NCBI RefSeq assembly: GCF_034424175.1
Contig: NZ_CP139986.1
Coordinates: 2,542,001 to 2,606,000, forward strand
From: Kluyvera intermedia
Lineage (GTDB): Bacteria > Pseudomonadota > Gammaproteobacteria > Enterobacterales > Enterobacteriaceae
DNA: 64,000 nucleotides
Direction: 5' to 3'
Shown here: piece by piece, positions 8,426 through 16,242 of the stretch
Position numbering within the stretch: the first letter of the stretch is position 1
Layout: every line of letters starts with the position of its first letter
Program-made: the position numbers and the translations under genes
Notes under the pieces: generated by a model
Told to the model about the DNA's origin: nothing
Database searches by the model: none
Seen by the model: the letters and a program-made list of their open reading frames with translations, nothing else

Positions 8426-8725
8426 TCAATGGCTGGTGACAGCGGCTGCAGCGACAGGATGATCGGACGAAGCAACAATAGTTGCCCTGGCGACCGGATG
8501 GTAACCGTTATCACTGGTTGCCGCCGCAACTGCAACCGGGTGATCGGCAGTCGCAACCGTGGTTGCTCTTGCAACAGGATGACGACCATTATTTCCTGTT
8601 GCCGCAGCTACTGCCACAGGATGGTCAGATGAGGCAACAACCGTGGCTCTCGCCACTGGATGATAATTAGCAAATGCAGATACAGAGGCGGAAGCTAAAA
8701 CTAAAGTTAATATCATTTTTTTCAC
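8426..8725 (-). CDS. Small secreted protein with three tandem HPVA-rich repeats
   Basis: 99 aa, not recognised. GTG 8725 gives MKKMILTLVLASASVSAFA, a clean signal peptide ending in AFA, with GAGAGA upstream as ribosome-binding site; ATG 8716 is a weaker alternative. The mature part is three imperfect repeats of about 27 residues. Each is built from HPVARAT(V/T/I)VA followed by (S/T)(S/A)DHPVA(V/A)AAAT, so HPVA occurs six times. There are no Cys, Trp or Phe residues in the mature part, and His recurs at regular spacing. It is probably periplasmic or extracellular. Function is unknown; regularly spaced His suggests metal or surface binding, which is speculation. Confidence 0.7.
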   Translation of the reverse strand: MKKMILTLVLASASVSAFANYHPVARATVVASSDHPVAVAAATGNNGRHPVARATTVATADHPVAVAAATSDNGYHPVARATIVASSDHPVAAAAVTSH

Positions 8726-9050
8726 AGTATTCTCTCAGTAATTTCTGGTTTTTATTTTCTGGCGAGCCCCCTACTTTGAACAAATTAAAAAGAAATGTGC
8801 AATATGAAACCATACTGTTCTCAATTTAATTAATCATTAGACGAGCAAGATTGATTATCAAAGGTAATACGCCGTCATGAAAAGTCATTTTTAGTTTAAT
8901 TTTGGATAACGACAACCACCTTAATAAATAGTGTATTTATTTCAATTAGTTCCAGTCTGGTGACTTCTTCATCCATAGAAATGGTGACAGAAATTCCACA
9001 CCTGTAGGGACAAAGAAATACAAGAAGCGGCCTGCAAAACATCTATTTAA
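8726..9050. other. AT-rich geneless stretch of the island
   Basis: About 325 bp without a supportable gene, between the HPVA-protein start and the integrase remnant. It presumably carries the HPVA gene promoter (reading left). The only structure noted is the inverted repeat AATAAATA-GTG-TATTTATT at 8924-8942. No convincing terminator or second promoter was seen. It may be eroded phage or island DNA. Confidence 0.5.
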
Positions 9051-9302
9051 CACCGCCGACCGAATCAAACACGCCACACTTATGCATGTAGCATATTGTC
9101 AGCCGGTGCAAACCCTGCTTTCATAGCAACACAAATAGGTCATGAAATTGCGGAAATGATTCACACTATTTATTCGACCTGGATACAAGAACTTGATGGG
9201 GATCAGATTGATTTCCTGAATCAGAGGATTGGGGGTTATGCTATCGCCCCTATTGAACAAAGTGATATGGCTAGCCAATTGAATTTCGGTGATATTTTAT
9301 GA
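9051..9302 (+). pseudogene. 3' remnant of a tyrosine recombinase (phage-type integrase) gene
   Basis: The frame is open from 9051 after a TAA. It encodes only the C-terminal end of a phage integrase: PNQTRHTYA (the conserved Arg of the HxxR box region), LSAGANPAFIATQIGHE (the GH box) and IYSTWIQE with the catalytic Tyr. Lambda-type integrases carry the same order TRHTYA, SAGANP, GHE, Y. The N-terminal arm-binding and core domains are missing, so it cannot recombine. Its TGA overlaps the rstB ATG (ATGA), so the element was joined precisely to the rstB start. It marks the island between rstA and rstB as a former mobile element. Confidence 0.85.
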
Positions 9303-10600
9303 AGAAGCTGTTTGTGCAGTTTTACCTGCTACTGTTTGTCTGCTTCCTGGTCATGACCATGCTTGTCGGCCTGGTCTACAAATTCACCGCCGAACGCGCA
9401 GGCCGCCAATCTCTTGACGACCTGATGAAAAGCTCCCTCTATCTTATGCGTAGCGAGCTGCGCGAAATCCCGCCCCGTAACTGGAGTAAAACCCTTAACG
9501 AGTTGGATTTGAATTTGTCGTTTGACCTGCGTATTGAGCCACTGAATAAATTCAAGCTTGAAGACAGCGCCATGCGACATTTGCGGGCCGGTGATATCGT
9601 CGCCCTCGATGACCAGTACACCTTTATTCAGCGCATCCCTCGCAGCCACTACGTCCTGGCGGTTGGCCCCATTCCTTATCTCTACTTTATGCATGAGATG
9701 CGGCTTTTGGATATTGCGCTGATGGCCTTCATCGCCATATCGCTGGCCTTCCCGGTATTTATCTGGATGCGTCCGCACTGGCAGGACATGCTGAGGCTGG
9801 AAAGTGCGGCGCAACGTTTCGGTGATGGGCACCTGGGCGAGCGAATTCACTTTGATAGCATGTCGAGTTTCGAGCGTCTCGGCGTCGCGTTTAATCAGAT
9901 GGCCGACAATATCAACGCGTTAATTGCCAGCAAAAAACAGCTGATTGACGGTATCGCCCACGAACTGCGCACACCGCTGGTGCGTTTACGTTACCGCCTG
10001 GAGATGAGTGAAAACCTGACCGAGCCGGAATCGCAGGCGTTAAACCGTGATATCGGGCAACTGGAAGCGCTGATAGAAGAGTTGCTGACCTACGCTCGTC
10101 TCGACCGGCCGCAAACCGAACTGTCGTTGACGTCCCCCGACCTGCCGGGCTGGATCGCCGCGCACGTAGAAGATGTGCAATCCGTCACACCACAACGTGA
10201 AGTGGTGCTGGGTCAATTGACGCGCGGTGATTATGGTGCACTGGATATGCGTTTAATGGAGCGCGTGTTGGACAACCTGATTAATAACGCCATGCGCTAT
10301 AGCCAGAGCAAGATCCAGGTCAGTCTCACGCTAAGCGGCAGCACAGCCTGTTTACAGGTTGAAGATGATGGCCCGGGCATTGCCGCCAGCGAACGTGAAC
10401 GGGTTTTTGAGCCGTTTGTACGTCTTGATCCCAGCCGCGATCGGGCAACCGGTGGCTGCGGATTAGGTTTAGCCATCGTACACTCTATCGCCGTCGCAAT
10501 GGGCGGACATGCCAACTGTGTCGAAAGTTCGCTGGGCGGCGCCTGTTTCCGTTTGTCGTGGCCTATTTACCATCACATTTCCATCCCCGCCGCTAGCTGA
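9299..10600 (+). CDS. rstB: Sensor histidine kinase RstB
   Basis: Inner-membrane sensor kinase that phosphorylates RstA, 433 aa, full length. An N-terminal helix (about residues 5-28), a periplasmic domain, a second helix (about 136-157), a HAMP segment and a HisKA domain follow in order; His221 (GIAHELRTPLVRL) is the phospho-acceptor. The ATPase part has the N box (DNLINNAMRYS), G1 (DDGPGI) and G2 (GGCGLGLAI). ATG 9299 overlaps the stop of the integrase remnant and has only a weak Shine-Dalgarno, so expression may differ from the native rstAB arrangement. The kinase itself shows no damage. Confidence 0.96.
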   Translation: MKKLFVQFYLLLFVCFLVMTMLVGLVYKFTAERAGRQSLDDLMKSSLYLMRSELREIPPRNWSKTLNELDLNLSFDLRIEPLNKFKLEDSAMRHLRAGDIVALDDQYTFIQRIPRSHYVLAVGPIPYLYFMHEMRLLDIALMAFIAISLAFPVFIWMRPHWQDMLRLESAAQRFGDGHLGERIHFDSMSSFERLGVAFNQMADNINALIASKKQLIDGIAHELRTPLVRLRYRLEMSENLTEPESQALNRDIGQLEALIEELLTYARLDRPQTELSLTSPDLPGWIAAHVEDVQSVTPQREVVLGQLTRGDYGALDMRLMERVLDNLINNAMRYSQSKIQVSLTLSGSTACLQVEDDGPGIAASERERVFEPFVRLDPSRDRATGGCGLGLAIVHSIAVAMGGHANCVESSLGGACFRLSWPIYHHISIPAAS

Positions 10601-10648
10601 CCGGGGTTTGCACGGCGGTTAATCCCGGCGTAGAATAAAACCAGAAAC

Positions 10649-10664
10649 AGTATGTTGTAACTAA
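10649..10664 (+). promoter_or_regulatory. Ter replication-arrest site (TerB equivalent)
   Basis: AGTATGTTGTAACTAA matches the E. coli Ter consensus AGNATGTTGTAAYKAA completely. It lies 22 bp before the tus start, as TerB does in E. coli, where bound Tus also represses its own gene. By analogy with TerB, forks moving left to right in this window should be blocked. Confidence 0.93.
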
Positions 10665-10685
10665 TTCGATTATTTGGGGATAACG

Positions 10686-11618
10686 ATGGCCAGCTACGAC
10701 CTCGCGTTACGCTTAACCGATACTTTTCGTCAGATGGAACGCGATCTCGCTATGCTGCGTGATGAGCTGGCCGAATGTCGCCTGTTAACCGCGCGGGTGT
10801 TTGAACTTCCCGAGGTGAGTAAGACGACCGAAACCGCGCCGATGTCGCAAATCAAGGTGGTGCAGCATATCGGACAATCGGCCTTCACCCGTGCACTACA
10901 GCATTTTGGCCACCTGTTTATTCAACAGCAATCAGAAAATCGCAGCAGTAAAGCCGCCGTGCGACTGCCCGGCGCCATCTGTTTACAAACCAGCGCCGAG
11001 CAGCACCAGTCTCTTGCCGCCCGCGTTGCCCGCATTAATACGCTGAAGGCCGAGTTTGAACAGCTAATCACCGTCGAATCAGGCCTTCCCGCAGTGGCGC
11101 GTTTTGAATGGGTACACCGTTATATTCCAGGCTTGATTACGCTCAATGCCTATCGCTCACTCACCCTACTATCCGACCCAAGTACCATCCGCTTTGGCTG
11201 GGCGAACAAGCACATCATCAAAAATCTGACTCGCGATGAAGTCATGGCGCAGTTGGAAAAAAGCCTGAAATCACCACGTGCCGTACCGCCGTGGACGCGG
11301 GAACAGTGGCAGGCCAAACTGGAACGCGAGTATCAGGATATTGCCGCCTTGCCTCAAAACGCCCGTCTGAAGATTAAGCGCCCGGTGAAGGTACAGCCGA
11401 TTGCCCGCGTGTGGTATGCAGGGGAACAAAAACAGGTGCAGTACGCCTGCCCCGGCCCGTTGATTGCCATCATTTCAGGCAGAAACGGGGTCAGCGTACC
11501 GGACCTGGGTGAATTGCTGAATTACGATGAGGATAACGTGCAGCACCGACATAAACCTCAGGCGCAGCCACTGCAATTAATCATCCCGCGGCTGCACCTT
11601 TGGCTGGCAACCGATTAA
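10686..11618 (+). CDS. tus: Replication terminus-binding protein Tus
   Basis: Monomeric protein that binds Ter sites and blocks replication forks in one direction, 310 aa (E. coli about 309). Long identical blocks to E. coli Tus are visible, including HLFIQQQSENRSSKAAVRLP, the DNA-contact segment WANKHIIKNL and KLKIKRPVKVQPIARVWY. The N-terminal 60 residues are more diverged. ATG 10686 follows GGGGA. The Ter site immediately upstream implies autorepression. Its TAA shares the TTAA sequence with the fumC stop on the other strand. Confidence 0.96.
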   Translation: MASYDLALRLTDTFRQMERDLAMLRDELAECRLLTARVFELPEVSKTTETAPMSQIKVVQHIGQSAFTRALQHFGHLFIQQQSENRSSKAAVRLPGAICLQTSAEQHQSLAARVARINTLKAEFEQLITVESGLPAVARFEWVHRYIPGLITLNAYRSLTLLSDPSTIRFGWANKHIIKNLTRDEVMAQLEKSLKSPRAVPPWTREQWQAKLEREYQDIAALPQNARLKIKRPVKVQPIARVWYAGEQKQVQYACPGPLIAIISGRNGVSVPDLGELLNYDEDNVQHRHKPQAQPLQLIIPRLHLWLATD

Positions 11619-13018
11619 TCACCGCTTATCTGACTGCCGACCATCTCCTGTGGCCGCACCCAGCGGTCAAACTCCTCGGCACTGAGATAGCCCAGCGCCA
11701 GCGCAGCATTTTTCAATGTCAGCCCCTCTTTATGCGCTTTTTTGGCTATCTCCGCTGCTTTATCGTAACCAATATGGGTATTGAGCGCGGTAACCAGCAT
11801 CAGCGACTCATTCAGCAGTTGGTCGATACGCTCACGGTTAGGCTCAATCCCGACCGCACAGTGTTCATTGAAACTCTCCATTCCATCCGCCAGCAGGCGA
11901 ATAGATTGCAGCACGTTATGAATGACCATCGGGCGATAGACGTTCAGCTCAAAATTGCCCGAGGCTCCGCCGATATTCACCGCCACGTCATTGCCGATAA
12001 TCTGGCAACATAGCATGGTCATCGCTTCGCACTGCGTCGGGTTGACTTTGCCCGGCATGATGGAAGAACCCGGCTCGTTTTCAGGAATGGACAATTCACC
12101 AATCCCGCACCGTGGGCCAGAGGCCAACCAGCGTACGTCGTTGGCAATTTTCATCATTGAAGCGGCCAGCCCTTTTAGCGCACCATGTGTGTGGACCAGC
12201 GCATCGCAGGTTGCCAGCGCTTCGAATTTATTTGGCGCGGTGACGAAGGACTGCTGGGTGATGGTTGCCAATTCCTGCGCCACCCGCACTGCATATTCTG
12301 GATGGGTATTAAGACCGGTTCCCACCGCCGTACCGCCCAGCGCCAGTTCGCTCAGGTGTGGCAAACTGTGTTCGATATGCTGACGGTTGTGCTCCAGCAT
12401 CGCCACCCAACCGGAAAACTCCTGCCCCAGCGTTAACGGAGTCGCATCCTGCAAGTGGGTGCGGCCAATTTTAACGATATCGCGGAAACGCTCTGATTTC
12501 TGACGAAGCGTTTCTTGTAACACCGCCAGTTGCGGCAACAAATGCTCACGCACGGCGATGACGGCGGCAACGTGCATCGCCGTTGGAAACACATCGTTGG
12601 AGCTTTGGCTTTTATTCACATCATCATTCGGATGCACCAACCGTAACATACCGCGCTCGCCGCCCAGCAGTTCACTGGCGCGGTTAGCCAGCACCTCGTT
12701 CATGTTCATATTGCTTTGCGTGCCAGAACCGGTTTGCCAGATAGCCAGCGGGAACTCGTCCGGGTGTTTGTTTGCCAGCACTTCATCGGCAGCGGCAATA
12801 ATGGCTCCCGCTTTGTCGGGCTGAAGCAGACCTAAATCCTGGTTTACCTTAGCCGCCGCACGCTTGGTGAGCGCGAGAGCATGGATCAGCGAAAGCGGCA
12901 TTTTCTCAGTCGAGATGCGAAAATGCTCCAGTGAGCGCTGGGTTTGCGCGCCCCACAGTTTATCGGCCGGAACCTCGATAGGCCCCATTGAATCGCTTTC
13001 ACGGCGTGACGTTGTCAT
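11615..13018 (-). CDS. fumC: Class II fumarate hydratase FumC
   Basis: Oxygen-stable, iron-free fumarase of the TCA cycle (fumarate to L-malate), 467 aa, a homotetramer. It has the family signature GSSIMPGKVNP, the catalytic-base region GRTHLQDATP and the TGTNMN-type substrate loop in the form GSGTQSNMNMNE. ATG 13018 behind AGGAG matches the E. coli start; an upstream in-frame start would add 13 residues. In E. coli it has its own SoxRS/MarA-regulated promoter; the terminator after fumA implies the same here. Its stop overlaps the tus stop. Confidence 0.96.
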   Translation of the reverse strand: MTTSRRESDSMGPIEVPADKLWGAQTQRSLEHFRISTEKMPLSLIHALALTKRAAAKVNQDLGLLQPDKAGAIIAAADEVLANKHPDEFPLAIWQTGSGTQSNMNMNEVLANRASELLGGERGMLRLVHPNDDVNKSQSSNDVFPTAMHVAAVIAVREHLLPQLAVLQETLRQKSERFRDIVKIGRTHLQDATPLTLGQEFSGWVAMLEHNRQHIEHSLPHLSELALGGTAVGTGLNTHPEYAVRVAQELATITQQSFVTAPNKFEALATCDALVHTHGALKGLAASMMKIANDVRWLASGPRCGIGELSIPENEPGSSIMPGKVNPTQCEAMTMLCCQIIGNDVAVNIGGASGNFELNVYRPMVIHNVLQSIRLLADGMESFNEHCAVGIEPNRERIDQLLNESLMLVTALNTHIGYDKAAEIAKKAHKEGLTLKNAALALGYLSAEEFDRWVRPQEMVGSQISGD

Positions 13019-13093
13019 TACCTTCTCCTTGAATTCAAAGTGATTGTGAAGTGACATTGCTCATGCGAAAAAGATAAGTATGGTCGTAGAAAT

Positions 13094-13115
13094 GAAAACC
13101 GCCCCGAAGGGCGGT
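13094..13115 (-). terminator. Terminator of fumA
   Basis: On the minus strand, arms ACCGCCC and GGGCGGT with a stable TTCG tetraloop are followed by TTTC, just after the fumA stop. It separates fumA from fumC. Confidence 0.85.
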
Positions 13116-13120
13116 GAAGA

Positions 13121-14767
13121 TTATTTTACGCAGTGGTCGCACTGTGACGACTGAATCTGCTGGAAGAAGTCGTTACCTTTGTCATCCACCAGGATAAACG
13201 CCGGGAAGTCTTCCACTTCAATTTTCCAGATGGCTTCCATCCCCAGTTCCGGGTATTCCACACATTCCAGGCTCTTGATGCTGCTCTGCGCCAGAACGGC
13301 GGCCGGGCCGCCGATGCTGCCGAGGTAGAATCCACCATGCTTATGACACGCGTCGGTCACCTGCTGGCTCCGGTTGCCTTTCGCCAGCATGATCATACTG
13401 CCGCCTTCAGACTGCAATTGATCAACGTAGGAGTCCATGCGCCCTGCGGTCGTTGGTCCCAACGAACCTGACGCGTAGCCTTCCGGCGTTTTTGCCGGGC
13501 CCGCATAGTAGATTGGGTGATCTTTAATGTACTGCGGCAAGCCTTCACCGCTGTCCATACGCTCTTTCAGCTTCGCGTGTGCGATGTCGCGTCCCACGAT
13601 GATGGTGCCGCTCAGCGACAGACGTGTAGAAACCGGGTACTGAGACAGTTGCTTCAAGATGTCGGTCATCGGACGGTTGAGGTCAACTTTAACAGCTTCA
13701 CCCTCACCGGCTTTACGCAGCGACTCCGGAATGTACTTCCCTGGGTTGTTTTCCAGCTTTTCAATCCAGATTCCGTGACGGTTAATCTTGGCTTTGATAT
13801 TACGGTCAGCAGAGCACGACACCCCCATACCGACCGGGCACGAGGCGCCATGACGCGGCAGACGCACCACGCGGATATCGTGGGCGAAGTATTTACCGCC
13901 GAACTGCGCGCCCAGACCGAGGTTCTGTGCTTCCACCAACAGCTCTTTTTCAAGCTCAACATCGCGGAATGCCTGGCCGTGTTCGTTACCTTCCGTTGGC
14001 AGGCCGTCGTAGTATTTGGTCGACGCAAGTTTAACGGTTTTCAACGTGGCTTCTGCTGAGGTACCGCCAATCACAAAGGCGATGTGGTACGGCGGGCAAG
14101 CCGCAGTGCCGAGGGTACGCATCTTCTCAACCAGGTAATTTTTAAGCTTCGCCGGGGTGATCAGCGCTTTGGTTTCCTGATAGAGATAGGTTTTGTTCGC
14201 CGAGCCGCCGCCTTTGGCGATGCATAGGAACTTATATTCATCGCCGTCAACACTATACAGGTCAATCTGCGCCGGCAGGTTGGTGCCGGTGTTGACCTCT
14301 TTGTACATATCCAGCGGGGCGTTTTGCGAATAACGCAGGTTATCTTCAATAAAGGTGTCATAGACGCCACGTGCCAGCGCGGCTTCGTCACCGCCGCCGG
14401 TCCAGACGCGCTGGCCTTTTTTACCCATGATTATCGCCGTGCCGGTGTCCTGACAGGTTGGCAGAATGCCTTTGGCGGCGATATCCGAGTTACGCAGGAA
14501 TTGCAGCGCCACGTACTTGTCGTTTTCGCTGGCTTCCGGGTCGTTCAGGATATCAGCCACTTGCTGCTGGTGTGCGGGGCGGAGCATAAAGGAGGCGTCG
14601 TGGAAGGCATGTTTGGCGAGAAGCGTCAGCGCTTGCGGGGCAACTTTGAGGACTTCCTGCCCTTCAAATTCTGCGACGGAAACGTAGTCATTACTCAACA
14701 GATAGTATTCGGTTTCATCCTTTTTTAACGGAAAAGGATCCTGATAGTAAAAAGGTTTATTCGACAT
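13121..14767 (-). CDS. fumA: Class I fumarate hydratase FumA ([4Fe-4S])
   Basis: Oxygen-sensitive iron-sulfur fumarase used in aerobic and microaerobic growth, 548 aa. The three cluster cysteines are visible in GILPTCQDTG, GTAACPPYH and GVSCSADRN. N- and C-terminal fumarase domains are both complete and the protein ends QCDHCVK. ATG 14767 (MSNKPFYYQDPFPL) matches E. coli FumA and has GAGAG upstream. It could in principle be FumB, but the position beside fumC and manA identifies fumA. Confidence 0.95.
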   Translation of the reverse strand: MSNKPFYYQDPFPLKKDETEYYLLSNDYVSVAEFEGQEVLKVAPQALTLLAKHAFHDASFMLRPAHQQQVADILNDPEASENDKYVALQFLRNSDIAAKGILPTCQDTGTAIIMGKKGQRVWTGGGDEAALARGVYDTFIEDNLRYSQNAPLDMYKEVNTGTNLPAQIDLYSVDGDEYKFLCIAKGGGSANKTYLYQETKALITPAKLKNYLVEKMRTLGTAACPPYHIAFVIGGTSAEATLKTVKLASTKYYDGLPTEGNEHGQAFRDVELEKELLVEAQNLGLGAQFGGKYFAHDIRVVRLPRHGASCPVGMGVSCSADRNIKAKINRHGIWIEKLENNPGKYIPESLRKAGEGEAVKVDLNRPMTDILKQLSQYPVSTRLSLSGTIIVGRDIAHAKLKERMDSGEGLPQYIKDHPIYYAGPAKTPEGYASGSLGPTTAGRMDSYVDQLQSEGGSMIMLAKGNRSQQVTDACHKHGGFYLGSIGGPAAVLAQSSIKSLECVEYPELGMEAIWKIEVEDFPAFILVDDKGNDFFQQIQSSQCDHCVK

Positions 14768-14966
14768 TGTGCTCTCACTTACTGCTTTGATGATTTTATG
14801 AAAGGGCAGGTTTTCCATGTGCCCATGTAAAAGCGAGTTACCCTATCGTACACAATTTTTTAACAAAAACTGAGACTAGTACGACTTTTTATTTCTCCAG
14901 CATACGTCACCGCATTTTTTTGCTTTAATACAGCCAAAAGAATCCACATTGAATCAGGGCTTGATA

Positions 14967-16145
14967 ATGCAAAAACTCATCAACTCAGTGCAAAACTATG
15001 CCTGGGGCAGCAAAACTGCGTTAACGGAACTCTATAAAATGGCCAATCCCGACGGTCTGCCAATGGCAGAACTGTGGATGGGTGCACACCCTAAGAGCAG
15101 CTCACGCGTACTGGACAGTCATGGCAAGGAGCAGTCGCTACGCGACGTGATTGACGCCAACAAAACCACCTTGCTGGGCGCAAACGTCGCCGAGCGTTTT
15201 GGTGAACTCCCTTATTTGTTTAAAGTCCTTTGCGCCGCTCAACCGCTCTCTATTCAGGTGCATCCGAGCAAAAAATCTGCCGAAGTGGGTTTTGCGAAAG
15301 AGAATGCCGCCGGTATCCCACTGGACGCCGCCGAACGTAACTACAAAGATCCAAACCATAAGCCTGAGCTGGTTTTCGCCCTCACCCCTTTCCTGGCGAT
15401 GAATGCCTTCCGCGAATTTGACGAAATTGCCGCACTGTTGACGCCGGTTGCTGAGGCAAACCCGCTCATCGCGCAGTTCATCGCCGCGCCCACCAGCGAT
15501 AATCTCAGCGCCCTTTTTGCCGGTTTACTGAATTTGCAGGGTGAAGCGAAAGAGCACGCGTTGCGCATACTTCGCACGGCGCTGGAGAACCAACACGGTG
15601 CTGCCTGGGACGCTATCCGCCTGATTGCTGAATTTTATCCCGATGACAGCGGGCTGTTCTCACCTCTGCTGCTAAACGTGGTGCAATTAAACCCGGGCGA
15701 CGCGATGTTCCTGTTCGCCGAAACCCCGCACGCTTATCTGCGTGGCACCGGCCTGGAAGTGATGGCCAACTCTGACAACGTCCTGCGCGCTGGGCTGACG
15801 CCAAAGTATATTGATATCCCGGAACTGGTGGCGAACGTGCAGTTTACGGCCAAACCGGCGAATACGCTGTTAACTCAGCCAGATACGCTTGGCGATACGC
15901 TTGATTTCCCGATTCCGGTTGATGATTTTGCCTTCTCCTTGCACCGTCTGCATGCGCAAGAAACCGAGCTGACACAGGACGGCGCAACCATTGTGTTCTG
16001 CGTCGATGGCGAAGCGGTATTGCGCAAAAATGATCAGACGCTGGTCTTAGCACCGGGTGAGTCCGCATTTATTGCCGCCGATGAATCACCAATCCAGGTC
16101 AGTGGCAGCGGTCGTTTAGCGCGGGTATACAATAAGCTGAAGTAA
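14967..16145 (+). CDS. manA: Mannose-6-phosphate isomerase ManA
   Basis: Zinc enzyme that interconverts mannose 6-phosphate and fructose 6-phosphate, linking mannose use to glycolysis and supplying GDP-mannose synthesis; 392 aa. The zinc ligands appear in SIQVHP (Gln and His), DPNHKPE (Glu) and AETPHAYL (His). The type I PMI cupin fold is complete, ending RLARVYNKLK. ATG 14967 (MQKLINSVQNYAWGS) is the family start. It is divergent from fumA, with about 200 bp shared promoter space. Confidence 0.96.
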   Translation: MQKLINSVQNYAWGSKTALTELYKMANPDGLPMAELWMGAHPKSSSRVLDSHGKEQSLRDVIDANKTTLLGANVAERFGELPYLFKVLCAAQPLSIQVHPSKKSAEVGFAKENAAGIPLDAAERNYKDPNHKPELVFALTPFLAMNAFREFDEIAALLTPVAEANPLIAQFIAAPTSDNLSALFAGLLNLQGEAKEHALRILRTALENQHGAAWDAIRLIAEFYPDDSGLFSPLLLNVVQLNPGDAMFLFAETPHAYLRGTGLEVMANSDNVLRAGLTPKYIDIPELVANVQFTAKPANTLLTQPDTLGDTLDFPIPVDDFAFSLHRLHAQETELTQDGATIVFCVDGEAVLRKNDQTLVLAPGESAFIAADESPIQVSGSGRLARVYNKLK

Positions 16146-16197
16146 TTACTGCAGTTTCAGGACAGGCTTGCTACTCTTTTGCTTAGCCTTATGACTC

Positions 16198-16229
16198 AAC
16201 CAGGCGGCTTCCCCGCCTGGTTTCATTTT
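16198..16229 (+). terminator. Terminator of manA
   Basis: Arms AACCAGGCGG and CCGCCTGGTT with a 5-nt loop, then TTTCATTTT. It ends 13 bp before ydgA, so ydgA needs its own promoter or readthrough. Confidence 0.8.
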
Positions 16230-16242
16230 ATGGATAAATATG

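Noticed and set aside
8345..8632. + strand ORF opposite the HPVA-repeat gene
   Set aside because: Cys/Arg-rich shadow of the repeats without signal peptide or ribosome-binding site; the minus-strand frame has both.
8892..8910. PhoP-like repeat in the island (AGTTTA-N5-GGATAA)
   Set aside because: The second half-site has two mismatches and no gene begins downstream in a suitable position.
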